From assembly GCF_002944405.1 (NCBI RefSeq), contig NZ_CP024307.1, forward strand, positions 1,632,501-1,696,500: 64,000 bases of DNA, in the 5' to 3' direction. This document shows positions 18,617 to 28,874 of the stretch, in pieces (position 1 is the first letter of the stretch; each line of letters opens with the position of its first letter). The notes below the pieces were generated by a model. The model saw only the letters and a program-made list of their open reading frames with translations. It was not told the DNA's origin and made no database searches. The translations under genes were made by a program, and so were the position numbers. The stretch comes from Sinorhizobium fredii. GTDB lineage: Bacteria; Pseudomonadota; Alphaproteobacteria; Rhizobiales; Rhizobiaceae.

Positions 18617-19420
18617 ATGCGCGCGGGTGAACTAAAGTCGCTGAAAATGGCGGTGCTGGGCATGTCCCTGGCGGTTGGCGCCACCGCTGCAGGACCGGCG
18701 CGGGCCTTCGATCCCTCCGCGGGCGTGACGAAGGAATCGGGTCCGTTCGCACTCTTCAAATTCGGCTTCTCCGCCTACAAGAGCGGTCGCAAGGACGAGG
18801 CGGTCGAAGCTTACCGCTATGCCGCCGAAAAGGGCCACACGGGGTCGCGCTGGGCGCTTGCCAACATGTATGCCTATGGCGACGGGGTCGCCGAGAACGA
18901 TCTCGAAGCGTTCAAGATCTACAGCGAGATCGCCCAGCAAGGCGTCGAGCCCGGTTCCGAGGACACCGGCTATTTCGTCAACGCGCTGATCGCACTTGCC
19001 GGCTATTACCGCCGCGGCATTCCGGACAGTCCGGTCCAGGCGGACCTGCCGCAGGCGCGGCAGCTCTATTTCCAGGCGGCATCGACCTTCGGCATCGCCG
19101 AAGCGCAGTTCCAGTTGGCGCGGATGCTGCTTTCGGGCGAGGGCGGCACCGTCAATGTTCAGCAGGCCAAGAAATGGCTGAACCGGGCGCGCAAGAACGG
19201 CCATGCCGGTGCCATGGGTGTCTTCGGAAACGTCATCTTCCAGGAAGGCCAGACGGTGCGCGGCCTCGCCTATATGACGGCGGCGCTCGACCAGTGTTCG
19301 CCGAAGGACAGGCCGTGGCTCCAGTCCATGCAGGAGCAGGCCTTCTCGCTTGCGACCGAGGACGACCGCCGCGTCGCGATCGCCATGGCCCAGAACATGC
19401 ATCCGCAGGCCGACGAATAG
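18617..19420 (+). CDS. exoR: ExoR, periplasmic repressor of the ExoS-ChvI two-component system
   Basis: The protein has 267 residues: a signal peptide of about 30 residues (AAGPARA then FDPSAG) and Sel1-like/TPR-type repeats, such as EAYRYAAEKGHTGSRWALANMYAYGDG. In S. meliloti, ExoR binds the sensor ExoS in the periplasm and holds it inactive; its proteolysis releases ExoS-ChvI, turning on succinoglycan and turning off motility. With the ATG at 18617, residues 80-81 are Ala-Leu, matching the cleavage site I recall for S. meliloti ExoR, which supports this start. A GTG directly upstream would add one residue. Confidence 0.92.
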   Translation: MRAGELKSLKMAVLGMSLAVGATAAGPARAFDPSAGVTKESGPFALFKFGFSAYKSGRKDEAVEAYRYAAEKGHTGSRWALANMYAYGDGVAENDLEAFKIYSEIAQQGVEPGSEDTGYFVNALIALAGYYRRGIPDSPVQADLPQARQLYFQAASTFGIAEAQFQLARMLLSGEGGTVNVQQAKKWLNRARKNGHAGAMGVFGNVIFQEGQTVRGLAYMTAALDQCSPKDRPWLQSMQEQAFSLATEDDRRVAIAMAQNMHPQADE

Positions 19421-19515
19421 GCGGGCCGGGCCGGACCTGTAGTTCCAGCTGTCGCATGCCTTCTTAGATCGCAGGATCCAGCAGCGGCGCGTCCGCGGCG
19501 CGGAAGAGACTTTTT

Positions 19516-19563
19516 CAGCCCAAAGACTTGGGCTGGCTGGATTCCTGTGACAAGCACAGGAAT
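19516..19563. repeat. Paired-palindrome intergenic element (repeat-like)
   Basis: Two hairpins lie 5 bases apart: CAGCCCAA/TTGGGCTG (19516-19523 with 19528-19535) and ATTCCTGTG/CACAGGAAT (19541-19549 with 19555-19563). They sit between the convergent ends of exoR and xthA. I recall similar GATTCCTGTGACAAGCACAGG sequences dispersed in rhizobial intergenic regions, so this is probably one copy of a mosaic repeat that may also end transcription. Only one copy is in the window. Confidence 0.5.
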
Positions 19564-19596
19564 GAGCCTTCGGACGGGAAGCCCGGCGCTGCAGTG

Positions 19597-20388
<792 letters not shown>

Positions 20389-20572
20389 CTGCCTTTCTTT
20401 TGTGGTCTCGCATTGGCGCCGAGTCGTTTTAGCGGCTGCGGTTTCTTTTGACAAATCCCCAGCGAGAGGCGGGATTGCCGCTAAGAGGCCCATTTCCTTG
20501 CGCGTTCGCTGAAGGAATCCAGCCGTCGGTGGCGGAATTGATTCCTCATTCGGTCCGTCTATAGTCCCGCGC

Positions 20573-22036
20573 ATGATCGCGTTCATCGAGAACTATTGGC
20601 CGCATTTCCTGGCGCTCCTGTCCTTCGCGCTGGGGGTGCCGGCGATCATTCATGCGGCGATGACGAAGGACGATGTCCGCGCCGCGGCCGGCTGGGTCGG
20701 CGTCGTTCTCCTCTCTCCGGTCATCGGCGCGGCCATCTATGCGGTAGCCGGCATCAACCGCATTCGCCGATCCTCGATCGGCCTGCAGCGCTCGCTCCTG
20801 CGCGCGAGCGGCCCGGACCCGTTTCTCGGTTCCGACGTCACGGATGAAAACGTGGCAGTCCGATTCGGGCAGCGATTCGCGGCGATGAAAATTCTCGGCG
20901 ATCGCGTATCACGTTTCTCCATGTCGACCGGGAACCACATCACCACGCTGGAGGGCGGCGACGAGGTCTATGGGGCAATGCTCGAGGCGATCGCCGGCGC
21001 TCGCCGCAGCATCCTCTTCGAAAGCTATATCTTCGATCGCGACCAGATCGGGCTTCGCTTTGCCGATGCGCTGATCGCCGCAGTCAAGCGCGGCGTCAGC
21101 GTGCGGGTCCTGATCGACGCGGTCGGCGCCCGCTATTCCGTGCCGAGCATCGTCGGCTATCTCCAGGAGGGAGGCGTCACGACGGCCGTCTTCAACGGCA
21201 ACATCATCATCGGCCTGCGGCTGCCCTATGCCAATCTCAGGACCCACCGGAAGATCGTCGTCGTCGACGGCGGGGTCGCCTTCACCGGCGGCATGAACAT
21301 TCGCGCCGGCTTCACTACCGAGGTCGCCGGGATCGCCGCTTCCTACGACACGCATTTCCGCGTCGCCGGGCCGATCGTCGCCGACATCTTCCAGGTGGCG
21401 GCCGAAGACTGGCAATTCTCGAGCGGAGAGTTGCTGTCGGGCGAAGCCTGGCGGCTGGCGGATCTGGAGGAGCGGGGCGATGTGCCGTCGGTGCTGATGC
21501 GCGCCGTGCCCTCGGGACCCGACAGCACCAACGAGACCAACCACAAGATGCTGATGGGCGCCTTCTCGATTGCGCGTCGGCACATCCGGGTGATGTCGCC
21601 CTATTTCCTGCCGGATAGGGAGCTCATCAGCGCGCTGGTGACGGCTGCGCGACGAGGCGTCGAAGTTGACATCATCGTGCCGGCGGTCAACAATCTGACG
21701 CTCGTGGACCGCGCCATGACGGCGCAATTCGACCAGGTGCTCGAAGGCCATTGTCGCGTGTGGCGGGCGAAGGGAAGCTTCAACCATTCGAAATTGATCG
21801 TCGTCGACGGCCATTGGGCCTATGTCGGATCGAGCAATCTCGATCCGCGCTCCCTGCGGCTGAATTTCGAATTCGACCTCGAGATTCTCGATGACGCCTT
21901 TGCGCAGGCGATCAGCGAGAAATTCTGCGCTGTGCGCGAGATGGCCGCCGAGGTGACGCTCGCGAGCCTTGAAGCCGAGCCCATGCTCAACCGGCTTGCG
22001 AACCGCCTGCTCTGGCTGGGCTCACCCTATCTGTAG
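20573..22036 (+). CDS. cls: Cardiolipin synthase (phospholipase D family)
   Basis: The 487-residue protein has two N-terminal membrane helices (residues about 8-30 and 42-62) and two phospholipase D domains. The HKD motifs are THRKIVVVDG with TGGMN, and FNHSKLIVVDG with GSSNLDPRS. These match bacterial ClsA-type enzymes, which join two phosphatidylglycerol molecules to make cardiolipin in the inner membrane. It is transcribed divergently from xthA with about 185 bases between the starts, and convergently with erpA only 18 bases away. Confidence 0.92.
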   Translation: MIAFIENYWPHFLALLSFALGVPAIIHAAMTKDDVRAAAGWVGVVLLSPVIGAAIYAVAGINRIRRSSIGLQRSLLRASGPDPFLGSDVTDENVAVRFGQRFAAMKILGDRVSRFSMSTGNHITTLEGGDEVYGAMLEAIAGARRSILFESYIFDRDQIGLRFADALIAAVKRGVSVRVLIDAVGARYSVPSIVGYLQEGGVTTAVFNGNIIIGLRLPYANLRTHRKIVVVDGGVAFTGGMNIRAGFTTEVAGIAASYDTHFRVAGPIVADIFQVAAEDWQFSSGELLSGEAWRLADLEERGDVPSVLMRAVPSGPDSTNETNHKMLMGAFSIARRHIRVMSPYFLPDRELISALVTAARRGVEVDIIVPAVNNLTLVDRAMTAQFDQVLEGHCRVWRAKGSFNHSKLIVVDGHWAYVGSSNLDPRSLRLNFEFDLEILDDAFAQAISEKFCAVREMAAEVTLASLEAEPMLNRLANRLLWLGSPYL

Positions 22037-22054
22037 AGGCAATCGGAAAAGAGG

Positions 22055-22387
22055 CTAGACGGAGAAGCTTGTTCCGCAGCCGCAACTTGCAACGGCATTC
22101 GGATTCTTGATCTGGAAGGACTGGCCGAGCAGGTTGTCGACGAAGTCGATCTCCGAACCGCCCATATAGACCAGCGAGAGGCTGTCGATCAGCACTTTCG
22201 CATTGCCCTTCTCGAGAACCAGGTCGTCGTCGTTTTCCTTGTCCACCAAGTCGAACTTGTAGGAAAAGCCTGAACAGCCGCCGCCTTCGACGGAGACGCG
22301 CATTGCCGTCTTGTCATGCTCGGTCTGGAGTATGGCGGCGATGCGCCGGGCTGCCGCATCCGAAAGCGTCACTGTATCCTGCATCAT
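22055..22387 (-). CDS. erpA: Iron-sulfur cluster insertion protein (HesB/IscA family, ErpA-like)
   Basis: A 110-residue A-type carrier that delivers Fe-S clusters to apo-proteins. The three conserved cysteines are present: GGGCSGFSY in the middle and CGCG at the C-terminus. I chose the first of two adjacent ATGs (22387) because AGGAGG lies 7 bases upstream; the longer reading from 22519 has no family support. I call it ErpA-like rather than IscA because it stands alone, away from an isc or suf cluster. Confidence 0.88.
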   Translation of the reverse strand: MMQDTVTLSDAAARRIAAILQTEHDKTAMRVSVEGGGCSGFSYKFDLVDKENDDDLVLEKGNAKVLIDSLSLVYMGGSEIDFVDNLLGQSFQIKNPNAVASCGCGTSFSV

Positions 22388-22580
22388 GTCTGGCCTCCTG
22401 CCGGGGTCAAGAACCGGAGAGATTCGTTTGCAACCCGGCGCTACAATTGCTGGGCTCGAGAGGCAAGCCACCGGGATCAGCGGTGATTGATCAGCTATTC
22501 CCTCGTCGCTTTCCTGCAACGCATACTATAGGTATGAAGGCTTGAATGTCCCGTCAATGGGACCGCATCACAGGTGTGAA

Positions 22581-23798
22581 ATGGCATTCGACAGACAGGC
22601 GCTCGGCTTCGGTTATGGTGAGCACGCGATCTTTGCTTCCAATCCCTGGGCATCACGCGGCCGGCTCTATCCCGAAGCTTCTAGTCCGACGCGTTCCGAT
22701 TTTCAACGCGACCGCGACCGCATCGTCCACACGACCGCCTTCCGTCGCCTGAAGCACAAGACCCAAGTGTTCATTGCCGCCGACGGCGATCACTACCGCA
22801 CCCGGCTGACGCACACGATCGAAGTCGCGCAGATCGCCCGCGCCCTGGCTCGGGCCTTGAAGCTCGACGAGGACCTGGCCGAGGGGGTGGCGCTGGTCCA
22901 CGACTTCGGCCATACGCCCTTCGGCCATACCGGCGAGGATGCGCTGCATGAGGTGCTGAAACCCTATGGCGGCTTCGACCACAATGCGCAGTCGCTACGC
23001 ATCGTCACCAAGCTCGAGCGCCGCTACGCGGAATTCGACGGCCTGAATCTCACCTGGGAGAGCCTCGAAGGACTGGTCAAGCACAATGGCCCGCTGATGA
23101 CGCCGGAAGGCGAGGGCATCCGCGGACCGGTGCCGCAGCCGATCCTGGATTATTGCGCCGTCCATGATCTCGAATTGGCAAGTTTCGCAAGCCTCGAAGC
23201 CCAGGTCGCAGCAATCGCCGACGATATCGCCTATAATACCCATGACATCGACGATGGATTGCGAGCAGGGTACTTGACGCTCGACATGCTGGAGGAGGTG
23301 CCGTTCCTTGCCCGCCTGATGCGCGACGTGCACGACCGCTATCCCGGCCTGGACGATGGCCGCTTCACCCACGAGATCATGCGCCGGCAGATCACCGCAA
23401 TGGTCGAGGACGTCATCGGCGTCGCCCAGGCGCGTCTGCGCGAAGTTCGACCCGAGAGCGCGAGCGACCTGCGCAAGGCCGGCAGGGTTATCGCCATGTT
23501 CTCCGAGGAGATGAGCGAGACCGACCGGCAGATCAAGAACCTGCTGATGACACGCATCTATCGCCACCCGGAGGTGATGCGCGTGCGGCAGGCGGCGGCA
23601 TCGATCGTCACGGATCTCTATCGGGCGTTCATGGCCGACCCGCTGTTGATGAAGGAACACTACTGGATCGACCAGATCGCCGGGATGGCCGAGCCGGCCC
23701 GCGCGCGCCATGTGGGAGACTATCTCGCCGGCATGACCGATACCTTCGCGATCAGCGTGCATCGGCGCTTGTTTGACCACACGCCGGATTTGCGGTAG
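22581..23798 (+). CDS. dgt: Deoxyguanosinetriphosphate triphosphohydrolase-like protein
   Basis: The 405-residue HD-domain protein is of the dGTPase type, which removes triphosphate from dNTPs and so influences nucleotide pools. The metal-binding motif is clear: [29 protein letters not shown] and a later conserved Asp in [12 protein letters not shown]. The ATG at 22581 follows AGGTG by 5 bases; an in-frame GTG-type start at 22542 would overlap the likely promoter between erpA and dgt. It is followed by a strong terminator before argS. Confidence 0.9.
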   Translation: MAFDRQALGFGYGEHAIFASNPWASRGRLYPEASSPTRSDFQRDRDRIVHTTAFRRLKHKTQVFIAADGDHYRTRLTHTIEVAQIARALARALKLDEDLAEGVALVHDFGHTPFGHTGEDALHEVLKPYGGFDHNAQSLRIVTKLERRYAEFDGLNLTWESLEGLVKHNGPLMTPEGEGIRGPVPQPILDYCAVHDLELASFASLEAQVAAIADDIAYNTHDIDDGLRAGYLTLDMLEEVPFLARLMRDVHDRYPGLDDGRFTHEIMRRQITAMVEDVIGVAQARLREVRPESASDLRKAGRVIAMFSEEMSETDRQIKNLLMTRIYRHPEVMRVRQAAASIVTDLYRAFMADPLLMKEHYWIDQIAGMAEPARARHVGDYLAGMTDTFAISVHRRLFDHTPDLR

Positions 23799-23811
23799 TG
23801 ACGCGCCGCGC

Positions 23812-23848
23812 GGAGGCTGCAGGTTCCTACGGACCCGGCCTCCTTTTT
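23812..23848 (+). terminator. Rho-independent terminator after dgt
   Basis: The stem GGAGGC/GCCTCC (23812-23817 with 23838-23843) has an inner GGT/ACC pairing and is followed by TTTTT, 14 bases after the dgt stop. Confidence 0.75.
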
Positions 23849-23888
23849 GAGTTTTGCGCCATTCTCCAGTTGGACTGGGAAAGAGCGG

Positions 23889-25658
23889 ATGGATCAGATG
23901 AACCTTTTCACAGACTTCGAATCAAGAGTTAAAAACATTCTGGAATCGCTTGATATCGTTCGTGAAAAGCGATCAGAGATCGATTTTGGACGGGTCAATG
24001 TGGAGCCGCCGCGTGACCTCAGCCACGGTGACGTGGCGACGAACGCGGCAATGGTCCTCGCAAAGTCGCTGGGCACGAACCCGCGCGCCCTTGCCGATCT
24101 CATCGTCGACAAGTTGCGCCAGGATCCGGAGGTCGCCGACGTGTCCGTTGCCGGGCCCGGGTTCATCAATGTCCGGTTGTCGGTCTCCTATTGGCAGAAG
24201 CTTCTTTCGGCGATGGTGCGGGCGGGCACGGATTTCGGACGCAGCACTATCGGTGCCGGGCGGAAGGTGAACGTCGAATATGTTTCGGCGAACCCGACCG
24301 GGCCGATGCATGTCGGCCATTGCCGCGGCGCCGTCGTCGGCGATGCCCTGGCGAACCTTCTCGCCTTCGCCGGCTACGACGTCACCAAGGAATACTACAT
24401 CAACGACGCCGGCTCGCAGATCGACGTGCTCGCCCGCTCGGCCTTTCTGCGCTACCGGCAGGCGCTCGGCGAAGAGATCGGCGAGATACCGCCGGGGCTT
24501 TACCCCGGCGATTACCTCGTACAGGTCGGCGAGGCGCTTGCCGACGAATTCGGCACGAGCCTCAGGATCATGCCGGAAGACAAGTGGATGCCGCTCGTCA
24601 AGGAGCGCGTCATCGACGCGATGATGGCGATGATCCGTGAGGACCTGGCCGCGCTCAACGTCAACCACGACGTCTTCTTCTCCGAACGGATGCTGCACGA
24701 CAATGGCGCAGCGCGGATTCGCACCGCGATCAACGACCTGACCTTCAAGGGACATGTCTACAAGGGCACGCTGCCGCCGCCGAAGGGCCAATTGCCCGAG
24801 GATTGGGAGGACCGCGAGCAGACGCTGTTCCGTTCCACCGAAGTGGGCGACGACATCGACAGGCCGCTCATCAAGTCGGACGGCAGCTATACTTACTTCG
24901 CCGCCGACGTTGCTTATTTCAAGGACAAGTTCGACCGAGGCTTCCACGAGATGATCTACGTCCTCGGGGCCGACCACGGCGGCTACGTCAAGCGCCTGGA
25001 AGCCTTGGCGCGGGCGATATCCGATGGCACGGCGAAGCTGACTGTATTGCTGTGCCAGCTGGTCAAGCTTTACCGGAACGGCGAGCCGGTGAAGATGTCG
25101 AAGCGCTCGGGCGACTTCGTGACGCTGCGGGACGTGGTCGATGAAGTCGGCCGGGATCCGGTCCGGTTCATGATGCTCTACCGGAAGAATTCGGAGCCGC
25201 TAGACTTCGACTTTGCTAAGGTGACGGAACAGTCGAAGGACAACCCGGTCTTTTACGTTCAGTATGCGCATGCACGCTGCTGCTCGGTGTTCCGCCAGGC
25301 GAAAGAAGCTTTCCCGGATCTCGACTTGCCCTCGATCGATCTTGCCGGTGCAGTTATCGGAGCGATCGTCGATCCTGCCGAATTGCAGCTCGTCGCCAAG
25401 CTCGCAGAATATCCTCGCGTCGTCGAGGCCGCAGCACTCTCGCAGGAGCCTCATCGAATCGCTTTTTACCTGTATGATCTTGCTGCAGCCTTCCACGCTC
25501 TCTGGAACAAAGGTAAAGAAAATCCGGAATTACGTTTTGTTAACGATAAGAACAGAGAATTAAGCATTGCCAGACTCGGGCTGGTGCATGCTGTCGCCTC
25601 GGTATTGAGGTCGGGTCTGTCCGTTACGGGCACCTCGGCGCCGGAAGAGATGCGGTAA
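23889..25658 (+). CDS. argS: Arginyl-tRNA synthetase
   Basis: This class I synthetase charges tRNA-Arg. It has about 589 residues. The N-terminal Add-1 domain is followed by the HIGH motif as HVGH in [13 protein letters not shown], and KMSKRSGD is the KMSKS-like motif. The C-terminal DALR anticodon-binding domain ends [12 protein letters not shown]. Two starts are possible: ATG 23889 and ATG 23898 (MNLFTDF, where I recall rhizobial ArgS beginning). It heads a run of cell-envelope and chromosome genes. Confidence 0.95.
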   Translation: MDQMNLFTDFESRVKNILESLDIVREKRSEIDFGRVNVEPPRDLSHGDVATNAAMVLAKSLGTNPRALADLIVDKLRQDPEVADVSVAGPGFINVRLSVSYWQKLLSAMVRAGTDFGRSTIGAGRKVNVEYVSANPTGPMHVGHCRGAVVGDALANLLAFAGYDVTKEYYINDAGSQIDVLARSAFLRYRQALGEEIGEIPPGLYPGDYLVQVGEALADEFGTSLRIMPEDKWMPLVKERVIDAMMAMIREDLAALNVNHDVFFSERMLHDNGAARIRTAINDLTFKGHVYKGTLPPPKGQLPEDWEDREQTLFRSTEVGDDIDRPLIKSDGSYTYFAADVAYFKDKFDRGFHEMIYVLGADHGGYVKRLEALARAISDGTAKLTVLLCQLVKLYRNGEPVKMSKRSGDFVTLRDVVDEVGRDPVRFMMLYRKNSEPLDFDFAKVTEQSKDNPVFYVQYAHARCCSVFRQAKEAFPDLDLPSIDLAGAVIGAIVDPAELQLVAKLAEYPRVVEAAALSQEPHRIAFYLYDLAAAFHALWNKGKENPELRFVNDKNRELSIARLGLVHAVASVLRSGLSVTGTSAPEEMR

Positions 25659-25721
25659 GTAGTGTCACCATTTCCCCACAATGCGCTGGCAATTCAACGC
25701 AGGCAGTTGTGAGTGGAAACT

Positions 25722-28700
25722 ATGGCAGACAAACAATTCGCACGAAGCGGGCCGGCAGAATTCGACAAATTGGCCGATGATGATCCGTTGAGCGAACTTG
25801 CCCGCATTGTCGGTTACGATGCTCGGCCAGCAGTTCAGCAACTGCAGGAGTTGCAGCGACACCAGGAGACGATCCGGCGCGATCCGGCCTTCGATCTCGA
25901 AGACGAGCTGCTGCGCGCATTCGACAGCTATGACGCCCCGCGCGCGGCACCGGTCCACCCCGATAGCGGGCTTGTCGAGCATCCGGCCGCGACTGCGGCG
26001 GGCTCGCCTGAGCCTGTGCTGGAAAGCCGAGAGCCGGAAAGCCAAGCGCCGCTCATGGAGCCGTCGGCGCCGGCCGTAGAACGCGCTGCAGAACTCTCCG
26101 GCGAGCCGGTAGCGTTTTCTCCAGAAGAAGATCAGGTGCCGAGCGATCGCGAGGCGGATGTCTTTGTGACGCAGGACGTCGATTCCGCCGTCGATCTGGA
26201 ACGCGAACTCGAACTGTCGCTCGGCTATGAAGATCTGTCGGCCGAGGCCGCGCCCGTTGGCGACGGCATGCAGCCGGTCCAGCAGCCCGAGACCCCGGAC
26301 CTCCCGGTATTCGAAGACTGGCAGGAGCCGCTTGCCTCCAGGCTCGCCGCGGCCGGCAAGGCTGCCGAACGCGCCCATATCGCGGAACCGGTTTACCTGT
26401 ATATGGCGGAGCCCGAACAGCCGCAGGAGGCAGCGGTCACCGAGGCGGTTGCTGCGCATGTGTCGCCGGCCCTGCCGCCCGAACCGGCGGCTCCCGAGCC
26501 CGTGGATCGGCTGCTCGCCGATGTGGAGCGCTTTCCGATAATACCGATCGTCCCGGCTGCAGCCGTTGCGGCCGCATCGGTTGCCGCGCAGCCGGCGCCC
26601 GCTGTTTCCGCGCCTGTCGCAAAGAAGAACACTTACCCCTTTACGCCGATGTTCAGCCGCGCGACGCCCGTCGCGTCGGCAGCCGGTGCATCTCAGCAGC
26701 GCGCCTACGCCACTCCGATGCCGGCGCCTGCCGCCGTGCAGGCGCCGGCTCCGGCCGTCGCCCCTGAGGCGCCCGCCGTGCGGGAAGCGGAGTTCGCGCA
26801 AAACGTAGCGCCGCAGGCCGAGTCCGAGCCGAGCTTCGATCTCGATGATTTCGAGCTGGAACTCGCCGACATTGCGCTGGACATGGATCTGTTGAAAGAC
26901 GATGCGCCGAAGGCAGCTGCGGAAGCGCCTCCGGCCGTGGGACATCCTGCGCTGGTGGAGCCGGAGGCTCAGCCGTTCCTGCAGGCGCTTGCTCCGGTGA
27001 ACGCGCCGAAGGCAGTTGCCGAAGCGCCTCCGGTCGCAGGGCATCCTGCGCTGGTGGAGCCGGCGGCTCAGCCGTTCCTGCAGGCACTTGCTCCGGTGAG
27101 CGCGCCGGAACTGCGTCGCGAACAGGCGCCGGTGTCAGCAGTGGATCAAGCCCCCGGGGTTGCCGAGGCCGTAGAAACGTCATCGGAAAGTCCGCTGCCT
27201 TTCGATCCCGCCATGATCGGTGAGATGGAAAGCGGCGTCGCGCCGATCGCCGATCTCGATGTCCCGCAGCTTCCGTCGCTGGAAGCCGAAGAGAAACCGG
27301 TTTCCTATCCTGGCGATTTCGACCTCGATATCGACGCGGAAATGGCACAGCTCTTCAATACGCCGGCGCCGGCCGCAAAGAGCGGACGCTCGAGCCAGGC
27401 CGACGCCGCGCCCGCAGCGCGCGCCGGATCGGCGGGCAATGGCGGCGCGCCGCTCGCGTCGCTCGACGACTTCGAGGAATTCGAGAAGGCGATGGAAGAG
27501 GACTTCCAGCGTTCCATGTCGGAGCGCCGCAGCGCCGCGCAGGACGCCGAGCGGCTGGCGGCGATGCCGCGGGCCGAGAGCGAAGATTTCGCCGAACAGG
27601 GCTATGGCCGCCGCTCGCAGCGCACGATGCTGCTGGCTGCAAGCGTGGCCGGTGTCATCATCCTCGGCGGCGCCGCCGTCTACGCCTGGATGGGCGGAAG
27701 CAGTGCTGTCCTGTCGGGCGACGGCCCCAGGATCATCCTAGCCGACAAGGACCCGGTCAAGATCGTCCCGGAACAGAAGGGCGGCAAAACCGTGCCGAAC
27801 CAGGACAAAGCGGTCTACGACCGGGTGGCCGGCGACCAGGGCACCGCTCCGCGCCAGGAGGCTCTGGTCTCCTCGACGGAAGAACCGATGGACGTGGTGC
27901 AGAGAACGCTGACGCCGGAATCCCTGCCGCTTGAAGGCAGTGAAAACGGGGACGCCTTGCCTGGCGTATCTCCGCCGGAAGAGGAAGAAGTCGCGCGTCT
28001 GACGCCTGATGCATCTGCGGACAATGCCGCTGCCGAAGAGGAAGCTGCCCCGGCTGTGGCGCCGCGCAAGGTGCGGACCATGATCGTCAAGCCGGACGGC
28101 ACGCTCGTTCCCCGTGACGAGCCGACCGAAAGCGCCAGCGCGGCTACGGCTGCTGCTCAGCCCATTCCCGCCGATGCTTCGGCGGAGGCGGGCGCCTCCG
28201 GGACTGAGGGCAAGGCAGCGGTCGCGGTGGCGGCAGCCGAGCTGCGCACCGCCGAAGAACCTGCCGCGCCGGCCGGGAAGGTCGCGCTTGCGGCACCGAG
28301 TGAGCCGGCCGGGAACGAGGTCGCGCCCGTCCGCAGCGTCAAGACGACGGCCGTCGGCAGCGAGCCGACCCCATCGGCGAAACCCGCCGCAGAAGCCCCT
28401 GCGGCTGCAGCGCCGGAAGCTAAGCCGGCCACGGAAACGGCGGCTGCACAGCCCGCCGCGCCGCTCGCGACCGCGTCCGTTCCGGCCGGCAGCTACGTCG
28501 TCCAGATTGCCTCGCTGCCCTCCGAGGCCGAGGCGCAGAAGAGCTACAACAATCTCTCGGCCAAGTTCGCGAGCGTCATCGGCGGCCGCGGAGTGGATAT
28601 TCGCAAGGCGGAGATTGCCGGCAAGGGTACCTATTACCGCGTCAGGATACCGGCTGGTTCGCGGGAAGAGGCCAATGCCCTTTGCTCGCGCTACAAGAGC

Positions 28701-28730
28701 GCCGGCGGAAGCTGCCTCGTGACGAAGTAG
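25722..28730 (+). CDS. Giant SPOR-domain membrane protein
   Basis: The protein is about 1002 residues. Residues 1 to about 630 are an acidic, Pro/Ala-rich region, presumably cytoplasmic; one transmembrane helix lies near 636-658 (LLAASVAGVIILGGAAVYAW); a second Pro/Ala-rich linker follows; and a C-terminal SPOR domain starts at about 922 (SYVVQIASLPSEAEAQ). SPOR domains bind denuded glycan strands at division septa, so a role in division or peptidoglycan remodelling is likely. A 33-residue tandem repeat lies in the first linker. A position after argS and before nagZ-scpAB is typical of alphaproteobacteria. Conserved architecture, unknown exact function. Confidence 0.85.
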   Translation: MADKQFARSGPAEFDKLADDDPLSELARIVGYDARPAVQQLQELQRHQETIRRDPAFDLEDELLRAFDSYDAPRAAPVHPDSGLVEHPAATAAGSPEPVLESREPESQAPLMEPSAPAVERAAELSGEPVAFSPEEDQVPSDREADVFVTQDVDSAVDLERELELSLGYEDLSAEAAPVGDGMQPVQQPETPDLPVFEDWQEPLASRLAAAGKAAERAHIAEPVYLYMAEPEQPQEAAVTEAVAAHVSPALPPEPAAPEPVDRLLADVERFPIIPIVPAAAVAAASVAAQPAPAVSAPVAKKNTYPFTPMFSRATPVASAAGASQQRAYATPMPAPAAVQAPAPAVAPEAPAVREAEFAQNVAPQAESEPSFDLDDFELELADIALDMDLLKDDAPKAAAEAPPAVGHPALVEPEAQPFLQALAPVNAPKAVAEAPPVAGHPALVEPAAQPFLQALAPVSAPELRREQAPVSAVDQAPGVAEAVETSSESPLPFDPAMIGEMESGVAPIADLDVPQLPSLEAEEKPVSYPGDFDLDIDAEMAQLFNTPAPAAKSGRSSQADAAPAARAGSAGNGGAPLASLDDFEEFEKAMEEDFQRSMSERRSAAQDAERLAAMPRAESEDFAEQGYGRRSQRTMLLAASVAGVIILGGAAVYAWMGGSSAVLSGDGPRIILADKDPVKIVPEQKGGKTVPNQDKAVYDRVAGDQGTAPRQEALVSSTEEPMDVVQRTLTPESLPLEGSENGDALPGVSPPEEEEVARLTPDASADNAAAEEEAAPAVAPRKVRTMIVKPDGTLVPRDEPTESASAATAAAQPIPADASAEAGASGTEGKAAVAVAAAELRTAEEPAAPAGKVALAAPSEPAGNEVAPVRSVKTTAVGSEPTPSAKPAAEAPAAAAPEAKPATETAAAQPAAPLATASVPAGSYVVQIASLPSEAEAQKSYNNLSAKFASVIGGRGVDIRKAEIAGKGTYYRVRIPAGSREEANALCSRYKSAGGSCLVTK
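26904..27101 (+). repeat. Two tandem 99-bp repeats inside the SPOR-protein gene
   Basis: Units 26904-27002 and 27003-27101 are nearly identical in DNA and encode two 33-residue copies beginning APKA(A/V)AEAPP and ending QPFLQALAPV. The exact in-frame spacing and high DNA identity suggest a recent duplication. The repeat lies in the disordered linker before the membrane helix. Confidence 0.9.
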
Positions 28731-28756
28731 CCGCGAAGGCTTGAAAGAAATTAGGC

Positions 28757-28785
28757 GGGCGCGGCAGTAATGCCGCGCCCGTTTC
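28757..28785 (+). terminator. Hairpin terminator after the SPOR gene
   Basis: A perfect 10-bp stem GGGCGCGGCA/TGCCGCGCCC (28757-28766 with 28771-28780) with a GTAA loop is followed by GTTTCGTT, 27 bases after the stop. Confidence 0.7.
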
Positions 28786-28874
28786 GTTACGCGCGATGCG
28801 CTTGCCTGTGCATGGAGGCGCCGGCAGACGCTTTGCGGCTTCGCGGTTCGGTCGCGGGCCATTATGATCGGCAT

